A model generated the notes under the pieces. It saw only the letters and a program-made list of their open reading frames with translations. It made no database searches and was not told where the DNA came from. A stretch of 64,000 nucleotides of DNA from Pseudophaeomoniella oleicola. Its lineage: Eukaryota > Ascomycota > Eurotiomycetes > Phaeomoniellales > Phaeomoniellaceae. Position numbers and translations under genes: made by a program. Below, piece after piece: positions 9,910-21,507 of this stretch. Position 1 is the first letter of the stretch. Every line of letters starts with the position of its first letter. Location: NCBI GenBank assembly GCA_003868215.1, contig QWDQ01000008.1, positions 248,001 through 312,000 of the forward strand, read 5' to 3'.

Positions 9910-10489
9910 GACGAAAACCAGATCGAAATTAGGAATAGAGTTTCAATATAAGAGGAAGGTTACTCCCGAGGATTCCGGTCACTTTTCGATCAACCGGGCA
10001 AGGAATGTGAGACCAAAAGGCCACCCCCCCATCCTGGAGAGAAAACAGAGACGGGAAGAAGGCATGTAATTACCCCGGACTGCTCTTCCTCGGCATGTCG
10101 ACTTCCTGTTTCTACGCAGTGAACTAGCAACTGGGGAATGAATTACGAGGACAAAAACACTCTGTATATCCACCTGAATGGAAAGGGAGCATGACAATCG
10201 GATATCAGCCCCTGTTGTGATCTCCCGGACGAATGAGGTTATGCAATACAGTTGCAAAAGATTACCCGGCAGAGACAGCAAGTGGGAAAACGGGGACGGT
10301 TGTCTGGTGCAAAATGACACTGGTATTTGTCTCATGGAGTAACAAAGCATGCGGAACCACGCGAAGACATCAACAATGAAAGCTACCACCTAGAGACCCT
10401 ATGCATTGGATCACACTGAGGGACGGACGAACAGACAGACAAATAGATAGACAAACAGATCTTTTCTCAAACTACTGCATCACATCTCT

Positions 10490-10519
10490 TCCTCCTCCTC
10501 CTCCTCCTCCTCCTCCTCC
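10490..10519. repeat. (TCC)10 microsatellite
   Basis: Uninterrupted TCC run in the gene-poor region upstream of the tyrosinase 3' end. Confidence 0.9.
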
Positions 10520-10572
10520 CTCCCCTCTCTACTGAAACACTCTTCACTGCTAGCTCATACACATTCAATGAC

Positions 10573-10606
10573 TCCAATCCAATCCAATCCAATCCAATCC
10601 AATCCA
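10573..10606. repeat. (TCCAA)n pentanucleotide repeat
   Basis: About 6.8 tandem copies of TCCAA without interruption. Confidence 0.9.
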
Positions 10607-10903
10607 TTTCTTCCACCACATTACCAAACCCACCTCCCAAAAATAGATCATCCCAAGTAACAAACACGCTTCGAAACCCCAATCTAAAATAAAAAAATTA
10701 CCAAAACACGGAACGAAAGGGAAAACGAAACAAGAATCATATAAACGCCATCCATGACCACTTCCCCCTCGTTTCAAAGGGAAAGTTTCAAGAAAAAGCA
10801 AAAGAAAACAATTCTTCTTCCGTAATAAATAGAGACAAAAAGGAAACGATTAGAAGCAACAGACACCATCAACCTACCTACCTAGGTACTTACCAAGATA
10901 TCG

Positions 10904-10931
10904 GTACCCGTACCCGTACCCGTATCCGTAC
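10904..10931. repeat. (GTACCC)n hexanucleotide repeat
   Basis: Four to five copies of GTACCC, one with a C-to-T change, immediately after a CCTACCTACCTAGGTA patch. Confidence 0.85.
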
Positions 10932-11194
10932 CATGGTGTCTGTGCTTCTTCGGATCATTACCCAAAAGCAGCGGCTGCCACGTGCTTTCCATTACTTCTC
11001 GAGTGTGTGTGGTCAGTGCACGGACGAAGCACAGACAGAACGGCAGACCCGGTATGTTGGGTAACAAAAGGAAACAACGAAAGAGAGCACGTGGACCGTG
11101 GTGAGAAGGAGAAAGAAAAGAGGAGGGTCACGGACGGAGATGGATGAGAATAGATTTGATGACGAATTGTAATGGGTTGATTGATCTGGTACTT

Positions 11195-11218
11195 GTAGTA
11201 GTAGTAGTAGTAGTAGTA
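11195..11218. repeat. (GTA)8 microsatellite
   Basis: Eight uninterrupted GTA units; on the minus strand they read as TAC and create an apparent poly-Tyr run. Confidence 0.9.
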
Positions 11219-11926
11219 GCGGCGATAAGAGTGAACTTGGAAAGAGGGCATTTTTTTTGGCGGTGTGTTTAGGTGTGTGTGTGTGTGAGAGAGAGGATGT
11301 GGATAAGAGAGTAAAAATGAGTTGCTGTAGCAGTGCGTGAGTGAAAACGAGACCGGTGGTCCGGTTCTTCCTCTGTCAGCACGGTAGGTAAAGGAAGAAG
11401 AAACGGGCATGAGCATCCATCAGAGGTCTTCGAGCAAGAACTGGTACAGAAAACAAAGTAGAACGGTAGCTGACTCTATCATCTCATGTGGCGTTGCACT
11501 GTTATTTGGCATCAGGGCAAATTTAAAAATGCATAGATAGACAAGACGGATAGACAAAGACAAAGAGAATCGTGGGAAACAACGTGCAATGAAAGAGGAC
11601 GGTCCCAAGGAATTGGTTCATTCTTCTAGGAAGAAGCATCGAAGGAGCAATATCATGGTACTATCTAAAGCTTCTCAGAATGGAAATGGAAGGAAAGGAA
11701 AGAGAAAAGAGAAGAGCAAGGTTTTCTTGCAAAAAGGCCGGTAAAGAACCAAACAGAAACTTGTTGTGATGCGAAACGACGAGGTAGGCAACCCTCGCTT
11801 TTCGTCGATGCGTAGTTGGGAAAGTGAAGAATACTGAAAGAAACATCGAAATATTTGACTGCCACCCTTATCTGCTATTTGATGTCCATGAATGTAACGT
11901 CCCCTTTCAATTTGTTCGTCTCTTGC

Positions 11927-13958
11927 TCAAGAGTTGATGTTGTTGATATGTTCGGTAATCATCGGGTAGTCTACCCACGGGCCGTAAGTGGGAAACTCTG
12001 TAATCGATGCCGGTGGAGTTACATCGCGAGAGGAGATAGAAATTGAGAACCCACTAAGATCGCCCAGCGATATTGCGTCAGAGGCAGCTTGAACGTGGGC
12101 TTGTAAGTGTGTCTTGAGTAGAGGTATGACGGACGATTGCTGAAGGTTTGATATGATGCCCTGAGAGACGGCGGTTGCTAGATTCGGAGTCAAGGGTATC
12201 TGGCCGTATTTGGAAATATCTTTGCCAGATGCTTGAGATTCGGGTCTAAGACCTGCTGAAGACAGTATTGCAAACGTTCCAAGAAGATTGGAAGCAAGCG
12301 GCCAATCGGCTTTGTTGGAGGGAGGGTCACCGAGAAAGAGATCGATATTGAACGAGCTGTTCAGGGCATGCTTGTCGACCTGGAGATTCGCGGTCCATTG
12401 CTTTTCGAGATTGTTGATGTCGAGAGTATGGTAGTCATTGATATTGACGCGCTGAAAGTTAGCTACCCTTGTATTCTTCCGTCGATTGACTGGCGATAAC
12501 CACCTCTTGACTTTCTTCGAACTGGAGGAACCTGCATTGGGATTGTAGAGTTGATTGACCTTTTCTCGGACATTGGACGCTAATACAGTTGCATTCACAG
12601 TCCAGTCGAGGACTTCAGGATATGTATACCCGAACCATCTGGTCCAGCGCACCGAATCTGCGGTGTAGAAGTCTCCATTGTCGTTGTAGTGAAAAGGCAT
12701 GAGCGGAGATTGTGATGAAATAGCTGTACCTGGAGCGGTTCCGAAATTGCCACCACTGACTGCTGGCTCTACGTAGCTGTCTGGATAAATGGCTTGCCAT
12801 ATGGCAAGTATCCTGTCCACATTGGCATGGTGAAGCCAGAACATAGGATCAAATCCAGCCCATTGGAGCCAATCCATATGGCCATTACTGCCACCGACGA
12901 AATAGTGTACAGCATCATGGATATATTCGATGCTGTTTAAACTGTTTGCACTAGTTGACATGGTTGTGTAGTTTGGACTGGACGTCAGGATCTGATAGAC
13001 ACTGGAGAGCAAACTGCAAGTGGTCAGCAAACCACATCGTCAGACGATAACACCATACATACAAAGAGGCTTCCTGTTGTAGAACGTTCGTTGCCATGCT
13101 ATTCTGACTGTTTCCATTGGAATCGGGCCAGCGGACGGTTGACATATACTTTGAGAACTAAAAACTGTTCAGCACGGGGTCATCTCAAGTTGGCGTCAGA
13201 AGTTGACATACTGCAGGCACACCGGCAGGGTCTGAATTAGGGAATCCATTACCAACGGGCCGAGTGTGAAACGTATAGCTAAAGAGTGGGTTGTTGATAG
13301 TTTGAGCACCGCTTGGAGTATTGACAGAGATCGTTGGAGATGTAGCAACAGAGGGCAATGCCGAATTGAGAGCCCAGTCCCAATAAGGGATTCTGAAAGT
13401 CGCAGCAGCATTCACATATTCATCTCGCTGGCTAGAGGGATAGGTTGCGGCGATTGACTGAGCATTATCCCAAAGAACTTGCTACGACAATGTCAGTGGG
13501 TATATACGACAATCCTTGCACCTAGTGCTCACCTCAAAGAGAGCAACAAATGGTCGGTGCCAAGCTGGGAACAATACGGAGTCGTGAGTACAATATCCCC
13601 ATCCCCAACTTGCACTACCAGGGGCTCCGTCCCATTGAATGGTAGGATAGCCGTGAATACCTGAGTGCAAGTGATTAGCCATGCTTTGCTTCAAAACCTT
13701 TGGTCACCTACCGGAAACCTGGAAGTATGAGGTAATGTCAGACTCATTGTACTGTTGAATCTTCTGAAGTGCGAGTATGTATAGATCAAAGGCTGCACCT
13801 GAAGCAGCAAACTGATTGATTTCAGTCCGAAACGGTCTCTCGCCAGTGTACTGAACGCCAGAAGCGATACCAGTAATGGCATAAGAGTGGACCTTGACTG
13901 CAAGGAGAAAAACTAGCGAGTGAAGGCTCCAGAGTAATGAGAGCATGATGGTGATCAA
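11927..13958 (-). CDS. Tyrosinase (type 3 copper polyphenol oxidase)
   Basis: Five exons on the minus strand: 13958-13712, 13660-13533, 13481-13212, 13157-13063 and 13013-11927; all four introns (about 49-54 bp) have GT/AG ends and the joined frame encodes 608 aa. Residues 1-25 form a hydrophobic signal peptide ending near VHSYA. CuA ligands are His85 (GIHGYP), His108 (GYCTHDS) and His117 (FPAWHRPF); CuB ligands are His279 and His283 ([10 protein letters not shown]) and His309 ([14 protein letters not shown]). RIPYWDWA lies between them. The enzyme hydroxylates monophenols and oxidises diphenols to quinones, feeding melanin or phenolic crosslinking. The C-terminal third (after about residue 420) is the extension that shields the active site in fungal pro-tyrosinases. 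No pigment cluster genes are adjacent. Confidence 0.95.
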
Positions 13959-16106
13959 GAGATATCTTCAGCACTGTACAGGGGGAGATAAATGATAGCT
14001 AAACAGTCGAACGGAGAACTAACCCGATCTATGAGCGGACATAAGAGAAAAAAGGGTTGGTGATCGATAGTGAAGTAGGTTCGACCTGATGCGAGATATT
14101 AACGGGTTCTTGTACACGAGGTCATCTTTGTACGACGATGCATCATCCCCTCCCTCCTTACTAATATAGATCCATCTTTCACCACCTCTTCTTGTTCAGT
14201 ATTTACTCACCGGTTCCCCATTGTGACTGAAAATAGTGTGAGTCGTGTAAGCCACAATATTGACTGCCAAGTATCACATAGCATGTAGCAGTCTCCGACA
14301 ATGTGGTGCATTATTTCAGGAACAATCGGCTACAAAGGCTTGGGCTTCCGAAGCACAAGGCATGCCGTTCAAACAAGTCATAATGCTTGATTACAGACAG
14401 ACAAAGCGATATGGCAGCGTTTGTTCGACCCTCATACGAAAATAGGATCCATGCTCCGGCTTGTGCACCGTGCACTGCATCCGGAGATCAAAGGAACGGT
14501 TGCTCGCATGGCAGAGCGTCAATGCGTAACACCTGTCACAAAGTTTCCAGATTATTTCCCTGTTGTCGCAGCGAAAAGGCCCTCGCAGCTGAAGATCGTA
14601 ATATCCCAACCAAGACGCAAGTCGCCAATGGAGTTGCAGCCTGACCACGAGTTTGTGTCGGCTTACAGATTTGATCATCTCCATGCTCATCATGAGTGTT
14701 ATAGAACGGTTGAGTTCAACTGAAATGTCTCAAACAAGCAATCCATCTGTAGCATGAGTCCAGCGCTTTGGAACGAGGTAAGAACTGCAGACTGCAAGCA
14801 CTCTCTCCTTGCACTTCTAGTGATGTCTCATACCTTTGACATGTCTGGGATTGACGACAAGGAATGATCGTTACCACATGAATTCGGTGAATCAGCCGCC
14901 CTGAATAAACAAACTTCAGAGGAATACTGGTGAAAGCGCCGGCGTATCGCACTTAAGGATTGCTGCTCTACGCTTCCCAGCCACTCAATTCCGACTGCAT
15001 ATAAATTCCACGTAACCGAGGAGCAGACTTCAAAGTTGATGCAAGGCAAATTGGGAAATCGTCGTTGCACGAAGTCAAATATCCGCTCGGGTTGGTACGA
15101 GAATGGGGAGAAACTTGGAGCTTGTACCCGTTGGTGGTGTAAACTATGACAATACTGGTACCGCATGTGGGACCCTCGGCGTCTAACGGGTTGCCGACCT
15201 TACGTCTCTTCCGTCAGCTTTCTCCGGAACTAATTAATTACTTCACTTTGGTACAGGACATCCAAGTTGATAGTCGTTGAGTCTATATGAAGCTGGCCGC
15301 CAATCGATTTGTCAAGCCAATCCGGTAGACCTCGTGGGAGTAAACATAAGAGAATGAGATGTCTACATGCCTTGGCTGCTCTCTATGGGTTCCACCACGA
15401 GAAACGGAATGCGAGATAGACTTCAACATGAGCCGATACCCGATCAAAGGATCACGGATCACCATGGCGATGGCTGCATTTTCCCAGCAATGAAAGGGCA
15501 CAAGGACTGGTTGATCGGTTGGACCATATCATAACATGCATTCGAGGAATCTGGCTGGTACTCATATACTGGCAGTCTACCTACTCTCGTGAGACCTGGG
15601 ACTTTAGGACCGTAGATAAATATTCACATCGTGGCTTTGATACCATTGCTAACTTTAGTTATATCCCGCCAATATGGGGTAACACCGATTCCTGAACGAA
15701 AGCTTTACCTTATGACAACTGGACGATAGTCATTGGCAACTCTTCCAGTGTTGCTTCTGGACAGGTAGTTGTATGAGGATCTAAGTGATTTCTTCCACCA
15801 TGTACATCAATTGAAGAGAACCGTCGACATCATCATGGGTGGAGTCCATGTTCGCAAGATAGTTGCAACTTAAGGCTACGTGCCCTGAGCATCTCGAGCA
15901 TCTCGCCCAAATCTTTGTCCCGGCATTTGGCAATGAATAAACAGCCAAGGGCCTTCGAATGACGACGCCGAGCACATTGCATTGCGGCATAACCTTCGAA
16001 AGGCCTCATCATCACTGCCGCCTTCCGTCAACGCGCACTTGACATCCTTTGCGGATACAATCCACCGGAGGGGCATCTCTAGTCGGCAAACTTTGATTTT
16101 ATATCT
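13959..16106. other. Gene-poor interval
   Basis: No supported gene in 2.1 kb. Short frames on both strands (for instance a 66-codon minus-strand frame starting with ATG at 16076) have no recognisable domain. No tandem repeat or transposon end is seen. Confidence 0.4.
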
Positions 16107-18254
16107 TCACCCATGCCAAATCACCCATAAATAAAATAACAAGACAGGCCAAGCTATGCTCCAGACATTCTTGCGGAAATGGTACAAGAAACCAAAGATC
16201 TTGCTCTTCCGACTTCGCTTTAGAGGCATCCCCCAGTCATCGTAGCCTCCTTCATCCTGGGACGCTGTCATATGCGGGAAAGGAGATGTGACGTTGTTAC
16301 GCACTGGTCCGAAGTTGCCGAGGTTCTTGGTGGGCGTGTTTGATCTTGACCCTTGTGGGATGCTGTAAGTCACCCCTACTTTCGACGTAGAGGCTGATCG
16401 CGCCCTGGGTGTAGTAGCGTTTCTTGCAGAGGCATACCCCTGTGCCGTCGACGAATTTGTAGAGGGACTGTTTACAGGACTGTCTGTCTGATCGTAGTCG
16501 AGGAGCGGAATCTTTTTGTTTGATGAAATGTTCGCAATCGGCAAAAGAGAGGTTTCACTCCTCTTTTCGGCTTCCACTGCTTTAGATATGGCCGCATACG
16601 TGTGAATAGCGATGATGAAAAGAGAGAGTCCAAGCAACTGAGCATAGCGGATGAAAATGCCGAGCTGATCTGGCAGAAGACATAGGTGTTGCTGGAGTGT
16701 ACCTTCCGCTGTTGAGGAGCTCTTCTGGCCATTATCTATATTTACCGGATTCCAGAGACTGACGGCCTGAAAACCAGGTCTTCGGACTCCCATGGCCCAA
16801 GAGATACTCTTCACGGTAGTTTCTTTGACCCTACCGGTATATGCTGTATGAGTCACATCACAGTAGTCATGATCATCACCGGAGAAGACCTGTATAGTCT
16901 CAGCAGCGCCGATCTTGTCCATGATATTTTCGGAGATAACAGGAGTAAGAGCGTTCTGATATTGATAGCCGGCGCTAATTGATATGGCCCTGCCACCTTC
17001 TCTTAGTGGGCCGCAATCTGTATCTGGTGGTCGGTAAAGTGGAACATGAGTCAACAGAACATTGGGGAAAGCGTTAGAGGGCGGGACAGAAATGGGTGGC
17101 GCGTTATGGATCATATCGAAAGCGCCATCTGGAGAAGCTATCTCTGGAGAAAGGAGGGAGTGACTGAATTCCTGGTGATAGGCAAGGCCGGGATAACCCT
17201 TCAGTCGAAGTATGTCTTCGGTGACAAGCCGTCGTTTCTGGGCCTGGGCTCCAATCAGAAAGTCTTGAACGGGTTGCCAGATAGCACGCATCGTGGGCGA
17301 AGATGTGCTACCATCTGCTGACCCAGAACTGCCGGTGACAGGATCAGGTTGGTCCATTGCACTTAAAGACACCGTGTCGACCGAAATGAAGGAATGATTG
17401 CCGATTATGTCAATGCGATTGCCCTCCCCGAAATATGCCTGGAATCGATCTTTAACCGGCTGCTGAATTCCGGAAGCGAAACCTAGATCATGATTCCCTG
17501 GTAGACTTGCCATGAGCCTCCGTGTGGGCACGGACTCATCGTCTGGCAGATAACCGCCGTCGTTGAAATGGTCGATGAAAATGTTTTTGAATCGTTTGTA
17601 TTCATGCATCCAAAACCACTCCCCATATCTCTTGTACCTTTTTTCCGGAGACGAGGACCTCCTCGTTCCCCATTCCCTACCGCCATCAAAGAGATCCCCG
17701 AGGAGAAAGGTGGTGTCGGGATGTAGACGTGTCTGTAGGAGTGTGTATATTCGTTCGAGATATAGGTCTGTGTAAAAGACAGTCATCGACGACAGAGGCC
17801 ACGGGCGTCCCGGATAAGTGTGAGGATCAACGAGTTGAGGATCGGCAATCATTACCACATGATGAGGGGTTGCACCAGATGGCTAAAGAGATCAGTCATT
17901 GGATGGTATGAACTGATGATTTGTACGTACCCAATGCTCCCATTGTTGCCACTCACAGGTTTCAATGGTGCGTTGGAAGATAGAGCGTTCGTTCCACCAT
18001 ATGGCTAGTGCCCATAGCACAGTTAGGATAACCCGGAAAAGGGGAAAGTTGGTGTATAGGCCTGTTTTGAGCGCGCTGCCACGCGCTATTACTGGTGGAG
18101 GGATGTCTGACTGAGACCTCGACTGTGAAATACCCACGTACTTGCGGACGTTGGTAGGCAGCGAGCGTGTGACTCTCTCCAGGAGACCTTTGATCGCTGA
18201 CTCGATTCCACTGCGTAGATGCGAGTTATTCGGTAGAGCTGTCATGGTAGACAT
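16107..18254 (-). CDS. Cdc1/Ted1-like membrane metallophosphoesterase
   Basis: Two exons on the minus strand, 18254-17931 and 17882-16107, with a 48-bp intron (donor GTACGT, acceptor TTTAG); the product is 699 aa. A membrane segment lies near residues 70-87, then the metallophosphoesterase domain: IADPQLVD (120-127), LLGDLFDGGREWG, SLPGNHDLGF, LLTHVPLYR and SGDDHDYC. These are the calcineurin-like metal-binding blocks (D-x-Q/H, GDxxD, GNHD, GxxH/DxH). Two more hydrophobic segments lie at about 515-535 and at the extreme C-terminus (683-699). Family members (yeast Cdc1 and Ted1, mammalian PGAP5/MPPE1) remove ethanolamine phosphate from GPI-anchor mannoses in the ER/Golgi using Mn2+. The Ser/Thr-rich region between the last two membrane segments (about 560-660) looks disordered. 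The frame runs upstream of 18254 without an ATG, so that start is chosen. Confidence 0.88.
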
Positions 18255-19038
18255 AAGAGCCCGAGGATCATCTTGACGGCTCGAATAACTCCTCGTGGCT
18301 GTTTCTTCTCGCGCGGCCAACCGGGGACAAGCAAACAATTGTAGTTTTATAAAATCCCCAAGGAAAACAGGGGCACCGAGACTTGATATGGAAACTCACC
18401 TCATGTATTATCATGAGTCCCCTTTTGTCTATAATCGACGTTTACGTGTCTAGTGTTGCGTACTACGTAGTAAGGTACCTGATGTGGAGAACAAGGGTAA
18501 GCTTAACGGTGGTCCCGTAGGGAGCGATTAGAGCTTCCTCTAAAGTACGGAGTACTACTATGGTAATACGTAGTACTATGTTAGATCGATCTCAACGCTG
18601 CCTCCCTGCTTGCCTGCCATGTGTCTATCACGTTCCATGGCCGCACCAAGCTTGGATATATCGTTTCCCTCGAACGTATGAAGTTTTCAGTGGGAATCGT
18701 ATCACGTTAATCGGAAATCCCGACTGCCTAATAGTCTCCGAAACCAAGTTACCCGAACTGCATCATGCCCGGGAGACACGAGAAACGAAGACTTCAACTC
18801 TATTATAAAGGTACCACGGCACGATGGCTATGACCTAGATGTACTCCCATCAAGACAAACCAATTGATCGCCTTATGGGTATCTTTGCCTTCAATGCTTT
18901 TGCTTGATCAAAATCGTTAAAACGTCAACAAACCCTTTAGCGCCGAGCTGAACCCACTACCCAATGATGTCGTGACGGATCATTCTGTTCCATAAAGTAA
19001 AGCCAGCAATGAACAATGCGATGACAGCAGAGCGTTAC
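18255..19038. other. Intergenic region with palindromic motif
   Basis: Lies between two minus-strand genes. Contains the perfect palindrome TACTACGTAGTA at 18461-18472 and a related TACGTAGTAC near 18567. No gene. Confidence 0.45.
18461..18472. repeat. TACTACGTAGTA palindrome, copy 1
   Basis: Perfect 12-bp inverted repeat; identical copies occur at 26304, 26504 and 55195, all intergenic. Confidence 0.85.
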
Positions 19039-20434
19039 TCAATATGGGTCCCATTCCAGTCTCCTCTCCAGGACATAACTCTCAATTGGGACTCCTCGAC
19101 GTTTCATGTCTCCCGTCTTCTCATCCCTCTCCCATATTTTCGGTTCGAAGCTCACGTCTCGCCACCCTCTGACGAGCCTCCGCCAATAGCATGCTTCCGC
19201 ACTCGGTGTTGTATAGCGCTCCCTAAAGGTTTTGACGTTATTGTCGGCAATTCTTCTTGCTAGCTCGTCATCTTTGATGAGTTCGTTCACCGTTGCCTCG
19301 AGGTCATCGAAATTGCGGTGGACCTCGACATAGTTCTGGTTAGGGCCGGTCGGTGACATCAAGAAAGAGAAATGCTGGAGCCAGTCTATCTTGTGGGCAA
19401 CAATAACGCTCCGACAATTCTGAAGGTACTTTAACCGGCCTGAATAACTATTGCCCTCTGTGTGAGCCAAAAACTTGAACTGGCAGTGCTCGTCCATCGA
19501 CTTGAGATCATTGTCAGTCGACTCTTTGTCATGCCAGTCTAGTGCTCGAACATCTGCCCATGTCTTGTTTTGAGTGAGTTCCACGAACGACTCCCGGACA
19601 GGGAGACCCATCGTGGCCCCTCTCCATAGTAGCTGGGGATTTTTAACATCCCAGGCCCACGCTTGCCCGGACGGGTTCAATGCGCTTTCTTCCATAGCAA
19701 TAGCTTTAGCCAGGACTTCTCCATATGAGCCGACCTTCGTCTCTGGCCAAGAGTAGAAGCCAAAGTCTGGCATCAACCAGGTTTGGCGATCGTCGACCTT
19801 CCGCGCATAGGCCCATTGAGCCTGAGGTGGTAGCCAATCATCGGCAGAAAAGGTAAATTCGATATTTGGGAGCGGCTCGGGTGAGGTGACAATCGCTCGG
19901 TGGAGGGCCAGCAAAGTCGCAAGACCACGAGAGTAGATCTTCCCTTCGGTATCAAGAACGTAAAGCTATGTATCATCAGCATCACAATACAGCAGAATGC
20001 CCGCTGTTTTGTTTTGAAACTTGAGCATGAAACAGCCATGCACGTACCTCTTGATTGTAGATCATCCCCCGGATATAACCGTTCCTCTTGGGTATGCTTT
20101 TCAGCTCCTCCAACGTGACCTTCTTGCCGTTGCGGTCTCTTATAGCTCGATCGACGTCGACGAACAGGCCGGGAAATGCAGCGTCGCATTCTCTGGTTGT
20201 AAGCGTGTATTTCTTCGCATCTCGAGGGTACTCCCACGTCGAACCGATCAGCAGTGGATCTTGGGCTCCATGCAGGTTTGAGGTGGTGGTGGTGGCAGAA
20301 CGTAGCTGAAAACAGATGAATATAAATGCAAGGAGTCCACCAGCAACAACAAAAGGCCGACTCTTCACCAGCTGTAACAGCTCATTGCGCGACCTTGGAT
20401 ATGAGAAGGCGCTGGCCTTGTAGGAGGGAAGCAT
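19039..20434 (-). CDS. GT90 (CAP10/LPMO-like KDELC-type) glycosyltransferase
   Basis: Two exons on the minus strand, 20434-20048 and 19965-19039, with an 82-bp intron (donor GTACGT, acceptor ACATAG); 437 aa. A short cytoplasmic N-terminus and one membrane anchor at residues 27-44 (PFVVAGGLLAFIFICFQL) make it a type II Golgi/ER membrane protein. The lumenal part contains blocks typical of CAP10-domain proteins: MPDFGFYSWPE, LLWRGATMGLPVRE, the QFKFLAHTEGNSYSGRLKYL motif, and DWLQHFSFLMSPTGPNQNYVEV. The family (CAZy GT90) includes Cryptococcus Cap10 and xylosyltransferases, POGLUT-type enzymes and many uncharacterised fungal members. The donor sugar and acceptor cannot be told from sequence. 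The ATG at 20434 is the only one that keeps the membrane anchor intact. Confidence 0.9.
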
Positions 20435-21507
20435 GGCTGAATGGAGTCTGTTTGTATACTTTTACGCAGGCAACATGAGCTGCTCTGTCAAAAGTCGGGA
20501 CGAACAATCACAGGCATGGGCCATGGACAGCGACGACTGACATCTTACCAAGGGAGAAAAAGATGCAAAGTGAAGAACAGAAAGAGATACAAAATGTGGC
20601 ACTTGAGCATTGAGCTTTTGGAGGATCGAATCTCCAGATAAGGGCAGGTGGTTTAGGTATGTTAGAAGCAGTTAGTCCCAAGGTCCAAGTATGTGGCCTA
20701 GGTGAGTAAGGTAGGTAAGTGATTGGTACCTATTTGAACCACTAAGTGATTAATTCAAGGCAGGTACCTAGAGATGACATATGTCATGATGACTACCTAG
20801 TAAGCTGGTAGATGATTATGGGGATTATGGGCAGGCACTTATTGACAAGTTACCAACATAAACTTGTTAGGCAGTAATTATTTAAGTTGGCCAGATTGTT
20901 GTTTGGTTCATGTTCATGGCAAAGTCCCTAATGAACTAGGCAATTAGGGACAATGGCTAGGGCGAGCTGGATCGAATTCCCAATAATCCAATCTACCTTA
21001 GGTACCTTACCTAGGTAGGTAGGTAACTTACCTTAGTTATTAATTAATAATTACCTGATACTAACTTAGGTAAACTTGGGGAAATTATTCATAATGCGAT
21101 CGAAATACAATTGACCCGCGAATTCAAGCGCATTGCTCAAATGAAGGGAAACAGGGGGTAAGCGATAAGAAGGGCATTGTCTTTGGACGGTCTGATCTGG
21201 TGTTTTGATTCTCTGCTTCAAAGATCAACAATCACTGGGTCAAACAGATATACCGTAGTATGCATTGACGCCTTCTACCGCAGAGTTACTTTAGTCATAC
21301 CTGCGAGCTTGTACGGTAAACGTCGTCATACATTATTTTTTTTTCTCAAGATCTTCGTCCGTGCTTGTGTCATGTCGTGTGTGTCGTGGGGCCATCTCAA
21401 CCCGCCAAATACTAATTACTACGTATGTAGATCTCTACATAGAACTGCTGTTCTGGGTCTCAGATCTTTGAGAATCTTACCCTACAGACCAATTCTGGAC
21501 AGCTATC
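20435..21507. other. Intergenic region with TAGGTA-rich island
   Basis: No gene. Bases about 20650-21075 form an A/T-rich island with many short AGGTA/TACCT units, partly palindromic (for example TACCTAGGTAGGTAGGTAA near 21008). This separates the divergently transcribed GT90 and Ap4A phosphorylase genes. Confidence 0.5.
20650..21075. repeat. TAGGTA/TACCTA-rich low-complexity island
   Basis: Dense short direct and inverted copies of AGGTA, TAGGTACC and TAACTTACC with AT-rich spacers. Similar shorter patches occur near 10873, 23250, 44943 and 59640. It looks like degenerate tetranucleotide (AGGT/ACCT) repeat expansion, not a transposon. Confidence 0.5.

Larger units (their letters stand above)
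9910..11926. other. Gene-poor, microsatellite-dense region
   Basis: No gene is convincing here. Five simple repeats lie within 0.8 kb (listed separately). A minus-strand frame starting near 11250 reads MPSFQVHSYRR followed by a run of Tyr encoded by the (GTA)n repeat, and is most likely repeat-derived. Confidence 0.45.

Noticed and set aside
10958-11416. Minus-strand frame with a poly-Tyr run
   Set aside because: The Tyr run is the (GTA)8 repeat read in reverse; the rest is low-complexity Ser/His/Leu sequence with no domain.
16107-18338. Starting the Cdc1-like protein at 18338
   Set aside because: That codon is TTG. The first ATG in frame is at 18254.
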